This document shows, one piece after another, positions 1 through 5,531 of a stretch of DNA of 11,605 bases. The notes beneath the pieces are model-generated. The model ran no database searches and was not told the origin of the DNA. It saw only the letters and a list, made by a program, of their open reading frames with translations. The stretch is from CAYFQB01 sp964345225. Its GTDB lineage: Bacteria; Nitrospirota; Thermodesulfovibrionia; Thermodesulfovibrionales; UBA6898. The position numbers and the translations under genes are program-made. The stretch lies in the NCBI GenBank assembly GCA_964345225.1, contig CAYFQB010000075.1, positions 1 to 11,605 of the forward strand, in the 5' to 3' direction. Position 1 is the stretch's first letter; every line of letters starts with the position of its first letter.

Positions 1-2
1 GG

Positions 3-971
3 TTAATAAGGATTCCAGAGATGGCACGATACAAGTCTCCCGTGACTCTCTTTTAATTGAGGCACTATCTTGCTGCATGGGTCAAATTTCTCAGGACATC
101 TTGGATGGAACGAACAACCGGAAGGAATGTTTATAGGACTTGGAACCTCGCCCTTTAAAGGTACTGTATTTTTCCTGTCATACTTTTCAGGTTTGATTTT
201 TGGAGCCGAGGCAAGTAGAACTGCCGTATATGGATGAAGCGGCTTTTCAAATAAATCCTCGGTCTCAGAGTATTCCACTATCCTGCCGAGGTACATGACA
301 CATACCATATCGCTGAAATAATGAACTACCCTCAAATCATGACTGATAAATAGGAATGATATCTTAGATTTTTTCTTTAGTTCCTGAAGGAGGTTAAGTA
401 TCTGTGCCTGTATCGAAACATCTAAAGCCGAAAGTGGCTCATCTGCTACTATTATCTCTGGAGATACTGCCAGAGCCCTTGCAATGCAAATCCTTTGCCT
501 CTGACCCCCGCTGAATTCATGAGGATACCGGTTTAGCACTTCTGATACGAGACCCACCTTTTCTAAAATCTCAACAACTGCATCCTTCATTTTAGACCGG
601 GGCACTATTTTATGAATTTTCAATGGCTCCGAGATTGTATCATATACTGTCCTCCTCGGGTTCAGAGAAGCAAAGGGATCCTGAAATATTATCTGGACCG
701 ATTTTCTGAAAGACTTAAGAGAAATACTGTCCATATTGAAAACATTTTGTTCCCTGAACAACACCCTGCCTGATGTCGGATTCAAAAGCCTTAGGACAAG
801 CCTTGCAACAGTAGACTTGCCGCATCCGCTTTCTCCGACAAGAGACAGAATGCTATCATCATTAATATGAAAATCAATTCCGTCAACAGCCCTCAACAGA
901 CCGTCACTGCCCCTGAATTTTCTTCTGGTTTGAAAATATTTCTTTAAAAATTCGACTCTCAGCAGTTCCAT
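3..971 (-). CDS. dppF: Peptide ABC importer ATPase, DppF/OppF type
   Basis: This is one of the two cytoplasmic ATPases that power a DppBC/OppBC-type peptide (or nickel/oligosaccharide) importer. Seen in its 322 residues: Walker A GESGCGKS at 46-53, Q-loop Q97, signature FSGGQ at 153-157, Walker B IIVADE at 173-178, and switch histidine H211. The C-terminal oligopeptide-transporter extension starts near HPYTA (246-250) and carries four cysteines at 286, 292, 299 and 316. The length is normal and the stop TAA lies at the window edge, so the gene is complete. The ATG has only GGGG with short spacing in front, part of a TTACCCCGTAA repeat, rather than a clean Shine-Dalgarno site. Its DppD-type partner lies 375 bp upstream, and no permease or binding-protein gene is in the window. 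The substrate cannot be read from the ATPase, so the symbol is family-level. Confidence 0.93.
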   Translation of the reverse strand: MELLRVEFLKKYFQTRRKFRGSDGLLRAVDGIDFHINDDSILSLVGESGCGKSTVARLVLRLLNPTSGRVLFREQNVFNMDSISLKSFRKSVQIIFQDPFASLNPRRTVYDTISEPLKIHKIVPRSKMKDAVVEILEKVGLVSEVLNRYPHEFSGGQRQRICIARALAVSPEIIVADEPLSALDVSIQAQILNLLQELKKKSKISFLFISHDLRVVHYFSDMVCVMYLGRIVEYSETEDLFEKPLHPYTAVLLASAPKIKPEKYDRKNTVPLKGEVPSPINIPSGCSFHPRCPEKFDPCSKIVPQLKESHGRLVSCHLWNPY

Positions 972-972
972 A

Positions 973-983
973 TTACCCCGTAA
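973..983. repeat. Repeat word TTACCCCGTAA
   Basis: This 11-mer sits just upstream of the dppF start codon. An identical 11-mer forms the last 11 bases of the window (11595-11605). Close relatives occur at 1141-1149 and 6341-6351. It looks like the end motif of a dispersed palindromic element; that role is inferred from recurrence only. Confidence 0.55.
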
Positions 984-1076
984 TAAATTCGTACACCTGT
1001 ATTAACCCTAAAATGCATTTCAGTATAAAAAGAGTTGGTGAATTAATTAGTTGGACATATTCCTTTCTCTTCCTAG

Positions 1077-1224
1077 AGGGAAATTTTTACCCGTTACATG
1101 GCTCATTCGCTAGAATTTTTAAACTCCCCCGTATACGGGTTACCCCGTTCTACGGGGTCAGACAGTAAAAATTCGGTCGATTCGACACGCTTATTTCGCC
1201 ATAACGGGTGCCAAAAATTTCCCT
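1077..1224. repeat. Palindromic (MITE-like) element with nested inverted repeats
   Basis: The left arm at 1077-1096 (AGGGAAATTTTT then ACCCGTTA) is the exact reverse complement of the right arm at 1202-1224 (TAACGGGT then AAAAATTTCCCT), apart from a 3-nt insertion at 1210-1212. The inside is also self-complementary: four further pairs (1099-1102 with 1198-1201), GAATTTTTA (1113-1121) with TAAAAATTC (1166-1174), a perfect 12-bp palindrome CCCGTATACGGG (1128-1139), and ACCCCGT (1142-1148) with ACGGGGT (1152-1158) around a 3-nt loop. No transposase is encoded. It could be a non-autonomous mobile element or a structured REP-like repeat; I saw no clear target-site duplication. Confidence 0.7.
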
Positions 1225-1346
1225 ATGTACGCTCAAGAAACATGCCCAACTATATAAAATGTATACCTGCTCCAAACGCATTTTTTGGGTTAAGCATATG
1301 AATAAATTTGAAATCAATATAATATTTTACCCTAAAAGCCACGTAT

Positions 1347-2321
1347 TTACACCTTCTTAGCGGGATATATATCTTTTGTCCTCTGGCATCTCACAAAATG
1401 ACCTCTGGAAATTTCTATAAATAAAGGCTCTCTCTTTTCGCATTCATCAATTGTGAATCTGCATCTGCCTGAATATTTACATCCCTCAGGAAGGTCTTCA
1501 GGCCGTGGAACAAAACCGGGGATAGGATTCAGCAAAGTCCCTTTTTCCTTTGGAAGAGATTCTAAAAGTCCTATCGTATATGGGTGGCGCGGGTTATTAA
1601 AAATATCTTTTGTATCGGCAACCTCCATAAGCCTTCCTGCATACATGATACCCACTCTCTTTGCATTTTCATAAATTATACCAAGGTCATGGGTAATAAA
1701 CATTATGGACATTTTATGCTCTTCACACAGGCCCTGTATCAGCTCTAGTATCTGTGCCTGTATGGTAACATCCAGGGCGGTTGTCGGTTCATCTGCTATG
1801 AGAAGCAAAGGGTTGCAGGCCACTGCCATTGCTATCATTACACGCTGTCTCATTCCACCTGACATCTGATGAGGATATTCTTTTACCCTTAATTCAGGAG
1901 AAGGTATCCTGACAGCCCTGAGCAGCTCAACCGCTCTTTCCAGGGCTTCCTTTCTGGACATTTTCTGATGGGTTATAAGCACTTCTGCAATCTGGTATCC
2001 TGCGGTAAGAACCGGATTCAAAGATGTCATTGGCTCCTGAAATATCATGGAAATCTCATTGCCCCTTAATTGCCTCATTGATTCCTTATCAAGTTTTAAC
2101 AGGTCTTTTCCTTTAAAAAATATTTCTCCTTTTGAATATGCATTCGGGGGGAGAATTCCCATGATTGAGAGGGCAGTGATACTTTTCCCGCATCCGCTTT
2201 CGCCGACAAGACCAAAGATTTCTGATTCATCTATATGGAAATTAAGACCTGCAACAACCGGGACCGGACTTTCAATTGTCCTGAAGAAAATATTCAGATC
2301 CCTAACATCAAGGAGGGGCAC
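1347..2321 (-). CDS. dppD: Peptide ABC importer ATPase, DppD/OppD type
   Basis: This is the second ATPase of the peptide importer; in known systems DppD and DppF form an asymmetric pair under the DppBC permease. Seen in its 324 residues: Walker A GESGCGKS at 40-47, Q-loop Q95, signature MSGGM at 153-157, Walker B LLLIADE at 172-178, and H211. The C-terminal extension after HPYTI (246-250) has cysteines at 281, 287, 294 and 312. A comparable cysteine group in mycobacterial DppD is reported to hold a 4Fe-4S cluster (from memory), so metal binding is possible. The start is GTG, the only start codon available downstream of the in-frame TAA of the TPR gene, which ends 6 bp upstream. That spacing indicates one transcript and probably translational coupling. 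Confidence 0.93.
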   Translation of the reverse strand: MPLLDVRDLNIFFRTIESPVPVVAGLNFHIDESEIFGLVGESGCGKSITALSIMGILPPNAYSKGEIFFKGKDLLKLDKESMRQLRGNEISMIFQEPMTSLNPVLTAGYQIAEVLITHQKMSRKEALERAVELLRAVRIPSPELRVKEYPHQMSGGMRQRVMIAMAVACNPLLLIADEPTTALDVTIQAQILELIQGLCEEHKMSIMFITHDLGIIYENAKRVGIMYAGRLMEVADTKDIFNNPRHPYTIGLLESLPKEKGTLLNPIPGFVPRPEDLPEGCKYSGRCRFTIDECEKREPLFIEISRGHFVRCQRTKDIYPAKKV

Positions 2322-2327
2322 CTCGGA

Positions 2328-3035
2328 TTACTTTTCCTCTTTCTTTAAAAGCCTCAGATAAGCCTCTGCTTCTTTGAAATCAGGATTAAATTCAAGCGCC
2401 TTTTCCCATTCCTCAAAAGCAAGACCAATAAGTCCCCGCATGTAATAGCTTAATCCCAGCTGTATCCATGCAGGGCCATAATTCGGGTTAACTACCTTGG
2501 CTTTAACAAAATGGACGATAGCTTCTTCAACAAGTCCTTTGTCCCTGAGGGCAATTCCGAGCTTTGTATGTACATCTGCGAGTTTTGGATGGAGTTTTAT
2601 TGCCTTACCGTATTCCTCGATGGCCTCATCGAGCATGTTAAACTCAAAGTAGATATTACCTATCTTATAATGTTCATTAGCCAGTTTTCCGACTATAAAA
2701 GGATCAACAGTATTTGGTTCTGGATGGGCAATCTGGGCGGCAAGCGTAAACACTTCCTCAGCCTTCTGGAATTCCCCGAGGTCATTGTATGTTACAGCGA
2801 GGTTAAGTGAGGCTTCAGTGTATCTCGGGTTAAGCACAAGCGCATTTTCGAAGTGTTCAACAGCCTTTTTAAGATCACCATTTAAATTAGATATTATGCC
2901 CAGTTTGTTATGAACATCAGCATATTTAGGATTTTGCGATATTACTTTATTTAAAACAGTCTCTGCTTCGCTGAACCTGCCTTCTTCGAAATATTTATTG
3001 CCCAGGTTGTATAGTTCTTGAATATCTGTTTCCAT
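2328..3035 (-). CDS. TPR-repeat protein, six repeats
   Basis: This 235-residue protein is made almost entirely of tetratricopeptide repeats, at about 5-36, 39-72, 73-105, 120-152, 153-186 and 187-220. Each shows the helix-turn-helix pattern with typical phrases such as LGNKYFEEGRFSEAE and YGPAWIQLGLSYYMRG, and most repeats end in NP or HP. There is no signal peptide or membrane segment, so it should be cytoplasmic. TPR proteins are scaffolds for protein contacts; the partner cannot be read from sequence. Its stop codon lies 6 bp before the dppD start, so it is the first visible gene of a TPR-dppD unit, and the phosphoesterase gene is 53 bp upstream. No Shine-Dalgarno site precedes the ATG; the leader is A/T-rich. 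A direct role in peptide import is only a guess from linkage. Confidence 0.88.
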   Translation of the reverse strand: METDIQELYNLGNKYFEEGRFSEAETVLNKVISQNPKYADVHNKLGIISNLNGDLKKAVEHFENALVLNPRYTEASLNLAVTYNDLGEFQKAEEVFTLAAQIAHPEPNTVDPFIVGKLANEHYKIGNIYFEFNMLDEAIEEYGKAIKLHPKLADVHTKLGIALRDKGLVEEAIVHFVKAKVVNPNYGPAWIQLGLSYYMRGLIGLAFEEWEKALEFNPDFKEAEAYLRLLKKEEK

Positions 3036-3088
3036 GAATTTTTAAAATTATATGGATTATAAGGATTTCTTGTCAAGAAAAGAAGCCT

Positions 3089-3508
3089 TCATCTGCGCCT
3101 AACTTTCTTTAACTTGAAATTCCTGTCAGTAAATTCATCGTTCTTCTTTATCAAAAGCCATTCCTTCTCTTTCCCAGACATTCTCACAAGAACAAACATT
3201 CCTTTAAGCTCCCTGCCCTTGAAAACAATCTCCAGTTTACCTTCATTTATGCTCCCCTGCTTTAAATCATACGTTCCACTATCCCATATGAAAACATCGC
3301 CTGCGCCATACATACCTTCAGGAATCATTCCCTCAAAATCGGCATATTCGAGGTCATGGTCATCCACCATAACTGCAAGCCTCTTATCAGCGGGATTCAT
3401 CGAGACACCCTTTGGAACTGCCCATGATTTAAGTACACCCTCCATCTCAAGTCTCAGATCAAAATGCAGTCTCTTTGCATGGTGCTCATGAACAACAAAT
3501 ACAGGCAT
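3089..3508 (-). CDS. Stand-alone LigD-type 3'-phosphoesterase (PE) domain protein
   Basis: This 139-residue protein matches the N-terminal phosphoesterase module of bacterial LigD, a manganese-dependent enzyme that removes 3'-phosphate or 3'-ribonucleotides from DNA ends during non-homologous end joining. The active-site pattern is complete: H9, H15, D17 and R19 in the HEHHAKRLHFDLRLE stretch, then H51 and Y55 in DDHDLEYADFEG. These keep the same spacing as the Pseudomonas LigD residues H42, H48, D50, R52, H84 and Y88 (from memory). The usual SWAVPKG motif is at 28-34. No polymerase or ligase domain follows; the protein ends in a basic tail (KKVRRR). The start is supported by AGAGGT five bases before the ATG. 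No Ku or ligase gene is in the window, so whether it repairs ends alone or with partners elsewhere is unknown. Confidence 0.9.
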   Translation of the reverse strand: MPVFVVHEHHAKRLHFDLRLEMEGVLKSWAVPKGVSMNPADKRLAVMVDDHDLEYADFEGMIPEGMYGAGDVFIWDSGTYDLKQGSINEGKLEIVFKGRELKGMFVLVRMSGKEKEWLLIKKNDEFTDRNFKLKKVRRR

Positions 3509-3818
3509 ATTACCTCTTGTTGCTGATTTCAGTTATTTGCTATTTACCCTTGTCTCTGTGCCCTATGAACTTTCGAAGTATCTCGGTAACGTCAATCGGT
3601 TACGTGTTTATTTAGTTTGTTTGGTGTCTCTAGTTTCTCTGGTCTATCTGGTTCGCCCTGCTCCCTGCTCCGAGCTCCCTGCTTTTTACTCCTTACTCCT
3701 TACTCCTCACTCCTCACTTTTCACTTTTTTAGTGCTTACATCCTACTTTTTTCCATGATCCCCTGATACCCTGATATCCAGCTAAATGTCTTACTTCCTA
3801 GTGTCTACTTTTTCAGAG
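3509..3818. other. 310-bp intergenic region filled by composite short-period repeats
   Basis: No gene is supported. A plus-strand open frame at 3537-3758 exists only because the repeats lack stops; its repeated LVS and SLL tripeptides are translations of a 9-nt and a 7-nt period. About 3611-3785 is the composite array described separately. The stretch 3786-3818 continues with loose seven-base words (about 3790-3817) up to the stop of the PilZ gene. The stretch 3509-3610 shows nothing I can name. Confidence 0.6.
3611..3785. repeat. Composite array A: 9-nt, then 7-nt, then 8-nt period modules
   Basis: Module 1 (3611-3655) is five 9-mers of the type TTTAGTTTG / TCTGGTCTA. Module 2 (3655-3752) is fourteen 7-mers with no phase slip, opening with GCCCTGC and TCCCTGC, passing through TCCTTAC and TCCTCAC, and closing with TTTTCAC and CTTTTTT. 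Module 3 (3755-3778) is three 8-mers of the type CTGATACC, followed by CAGCTAA (3779-3785). Modules 2 and 3 and the CAGCTAA end recur in the same order in the ccsA-resB gap. The plus strand is pyrimidine-rich, so the co-directional transcript would be purine-rich. The style recalls heptanucleotide short tandemly repeated repetitive (STRR) sequences of cyanobacteria, but the units differ. Confidence 0.8.
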
Positions 3819-4451
3819 CTATCTTTCATATTTATCTGTTACTGTCTTTAATGCTAAATCGTGTATACTTCTGAAAATATCTAAAGGATCCTCTATTCTG
3901 GCACCTAAGATAAAATCTTTATCATTATGCTTATTGCAGTATCTGACATTCACTCTAAAAGAATTTCCTTTTCCAATTGCCTGCCTATCGGAAAGTATGC
4001 ACTCTATTACCGAATTAACAGAAATCGGTTCAGAACTTATAAATTGAACGCCGTTCTGGCTATAGTTTGTGATAAGAACAGGCAGTAAAGAACCGGAAAG
4101 ATTCATTGTAATAACTATATATTTCTGGTATATCTCGGGCAAAGGGTACCTCGTCTCCCTTCTCATTTCTTGTTCTCTGACCTTACCGAATTGCGAGCTC
4201 AGTTCGATAAGGTCGTGAGCTATCTGAAGGTATTGAACCCAGCTAATTATTTCATTTACATCTTTCGATGCCTCATTTAAAATTTCTAATATTTTTTCGG
4301 AATTTCTTTCATGTCTTGCCATATCGATAATTAAAGAGATACCTGAAACCTTATTTATAATCATGTCAGCTATACATGCAAGCTGTCTTTGGTTTTTGAT
4401 AAAACAATGATCCCTATTACTGCCGCATATTATCTGACATCTCGTTTTCAT
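3819..4451 (-). CDS. PilZ-domain protein (probable c-di-GMP receptor)
   Basis: PilZ domains bind cyclic di-GMP and relay it to motility, polysaccharide or other outputs. In this 210-residue protein the domain spans about 96-200. The two ligand motifs are present: RxxxR as R97-R101 (RRETR) and NxSxxG as N129-S131-G134 (NYSQNG). A later FRVNVRY strand and LGARIED are typical of the barrel end. Residues 1-95 are mostly helical with several cysteines (5, 9, 16, 26) and match no domain I recognise; they may be a partner-binding or sensor part. No signal peptide or membrane span is seen. No clear Shine-Dalgarno site precedes the ATG. It lies 98 bp downstream of resB and is probably a separate functional unit. 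Confidence 0.87.
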   Translation of the reverse strand: MKTRCQIICGSNRDHCFIKNQRQLACIADMIINKVSGISLIIDMARHERNSEKILEILNEASKDVNEIISWVQYLQIAHDLIELSSQFGKVREQEMRRETRYPLPEIYQKYIVITMNLSGSLLPVLITNYSQNGVQFISSEPISVNSVIECILSDRQAIGKGNSFRVNVRYCNKHNDKDFILGARIEDPLDIFRSIHDLALKTVTDKYER

Positions 4452-4509
4452 GGCTTTATAGTATCAGATAAAATTAAATTTTTATATTTAATATTTATTT
4501 TTTTTGTTT

Positions 4510-4551
4510 TTCTCACCTCTTTGTGTTTTAGTGCCTACTTACTACTTTTTT
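4510..4551. repeat. Degenerate heptamer array B at the 3' end of resB
   Basis: Six 7-nt words in one phase run from TTCTCAC (4510) through TGTTTTA, GTGCCTA and CTTACTA to CTTTTTT (4545-4551). The last four closely match the end of the heptamer modules at 3725-3752 and 5456-5483. The 8-nt module and CAGCTAA end are missing, and a different repeat word (4553-4572) follows. The resB stop codon (4550-4552) overlaps its last bases. Confidence 0.6.
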
Positions 4552-5311
4552 AGTCCTGAGCCTGTCGAAGGGTGCCCTTTGCTTCTTCTCTTTTTATCTT
4601 GAGTATGAGCAAAGTAACCATTCCGGCTATAAACAGTACACCTCCAATCAATGCCCATAAAGCTCCAGGCTCTCTGCTCACCTCTATCATGGCAACCGGG
4701 AAAGGTGCCATGCGAATGTTCTTAATATATATTCCAAGCCCCTCATGAAAAGAAGGGTTATTCGGTCCTATTATGTCACTTGTTATATGCCTGCTATCTT
4801 TAAAATACCTTATATCAGCAGACCAGCCATTTATATAGCCTGATATATCAACATCTGTTTTGATTTCATCAAAAACAACCACAAGCCCATTTGGCAGCTG
4901 AAGCGTTGTTCCCTTGTATACAAAGGCATTGCCTTTAAAACTCCCGTATGAACTAAAAAGGTGTGCCAGAAGTATGAAGAGAAACCCGATATGTATAACC
5001 TGTGGAGATATTATCAGGAGCCACTTTCTTACCTCGCGTTTCCTTATAACCGACTCAATGCTACAGATGAGTGTGTTTGCAGTAAGAAGGGACAGAACCA
5101 AAATAGCACTCCACAACCACCAGGTTATGCCAATAGGATATTTTACCAGCCAGTTGAAAAGGGGAGCTGAATGGATATATTGAAATTCTTCCTTTACAGG
5201 CATTATGAATGAGCCGTATAACAAAAGGCACAATAATACAAGCAAAAGCCATATTGTTGTTCTAACAGATAAGAAAAATTTAAGAAGTTTCTTAAATAAT
5301 TGCAAGTTCAT
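4550..5311 (-). CDS. resB: Cytochrome c biogenesis protein ResB/CcsB, short form
   Basis: ResB/CcsB forms the System II haem-delivery complex with CcsA, passing haem across the inner membrane to apocytochromes c. This 253-residue protein has four membrane spans (about 15-36, 62-86, 97-120, 217-238). Histidines H107 and H117 lie in span 3 within IHIGFLFILLAH, a likely conserved ResB motif. The external domain (about 121-216) is about 95 residues, far smaller than in classic ResB of 400-540 residues. The last residues (TLRQAQD) are encoded by a dispersed repeat that also leads into the stop. AAGGAG directly abuts the ATG with no spacer, so translation may begin at the TTG of codon 3 (5305-5303), six bases from the site. 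Only ccsA upstream is a clear partner, 220 bp away across a repeat array. Confidence 0.9.
   Translation of the reverse strand: MNLQLFKKLLKFFLSVRTTIWLLLVLLCLLLYGSFIMPVKEEFQYIHSAPLFNWLVKYPIGITWWLWSAILVLSLLTANTLICSIESVIRKREVRKWLLIISPQVIHIGFLFILLAHLFSSYGSFKGNAFVYKGTTLQLPNGLVVVFDEIKTDVDISGYINGWSADIRYFKDSRHITSDIIGPNNPSFHEGLGIYIKNIRMAPFPVAMIEVSREPGALWALIGGVLFIAGMVTLLILKIKREEAKGTLRQAQD
4553..4572. repeat. Dispersed repeat word inside the resB 3' end
   Basis: The 20-mer GTCCTGAGCCTGTCGAAGGG reads on the minus strand as the last codons of resB, giving the tail TLRQAQD. I recognise this word from memory as a frequent dispersed repeat in uncultured bacterial genomes; that cannot be confirmed from one copy. 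It joins directly to the heptamer array at 4510-4551. Confidence 0.55.
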
Positions 5312-5317
5312 CTCCTT
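5312..5317 (-). promoter_or_regulatory. Shine-Dalgarno site abutting the resB ATG
   Basis: The minus strand reads AAGGAG immediately followed by ATG. Zero spacing is poor for initiation, whereas the TTG two codons later is six bases away, a normal distance. This site is therefore the argument for a possible TTG start of resB. Confidence 0.5.
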
Positions 5318-5329
5318 TACTCATCGCTT

Positions 5330-5524
5330 GGCGCATGGTGCTCGGTGCATGGCGTTCTTTTTATTCCTTACTTTTTATCCTTTGCCTTTTTCGCCCTGCT
5401 CCCTGCTCCTTGCATCCTGCTCCTTACTTTTCACTTTTCACTTTTCACTTTTCACTTTTTTAGTGCTTACTTACTACTTTTTTCCTGATTCACTGATACT
5501 CTGATACCCTGATCCCCTGATACC
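5330..5524. repeat. Composite array C: 22 phased heptamers, then 8-nt repeats
   Basis: From 5330 to 5483 the sequence divides into 22 consecutive 7-mers without a phase slip. Four GGYGYWY words come first (GGCGCAT at 5330, GGTGCTC, GGTGCAT, GGCGTTC). T-rich words follow, then GCCCTGC and TCCCTGC types (5393-5420), four exact TTTTCAC copies (5428-5455), and finally GTGCTTA, CTTACTA and CTTTTTT. From 5485 to 5524 the period is 8, with five CTGATNNN units, and CAGCTAA (5525-5531) then abuts the ccsA stop codon. The array fills almost the whole ccsA-resB gap. It matches the 3655-3785 array in module order. Confidence 0.85.
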
Positions 5525-5531
5525 CAGCTAA

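Larger units (their letters stand above)
972..1346. other. 375-bp intergenic region between dppD and dppF with palindromic repeats
   Basis: No credible gene is seen here; short open frames run through inverted repeats and resemble nothing. The gap holds an 11-mer TTACCCCGTAA (973-983) directly before dppF, a large inverted repeat (1077-1224, listed separately), and A/T-rich flanks. On the minus strand a TATACT hexamer (plus positions 1022-1027) could be a -10 box for dppF, but I found no convincing -35 box. The gap separates two ATPase genes that are usually adjacent or overlapping, so the repeat material looks like a later addition (inference). Confidence 0.6.

Noticed and set aside
1098..1301. 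Plus-strand open frame of 67 codons in the dppD-dppF gap
   Set aside because: It runs through the nested palindrome and its product resembles no protein; the structure explains the sequence better.
3066..3080. TTTCTTG-T-CAAGAAA palindrome between the phosphoesterase and TPR genes
   Set aside because: The arms are separated by one base, so no stable hairpin can form without losing pairs; it is A/T-rich and short, with no T run to suggest termination. An operator role cannot be supported.
3537..3758. Plus-strand open frame of 73 codons between the phosphoesterase and PilZ genes
   Set aside because: Its repeated LVS and SLL-type peptides are direct translations of the 9-nt and 7-nt repeats, and its end is shared with a frame in the other array. 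It is a repeat artefact.
5205..5504. Plus-strand open frame of 99 codons over the resB start and array C
   Set aside because: It is antisense to resB for about a third of its length and repeat-derived in the rest; no domain and no ribosome site were recognised.
5330..5531. CRISPR array
   Set aside because: The units are 7-8 nt with no spacers, no repeats of about 30 nt and no cas genes nearby.
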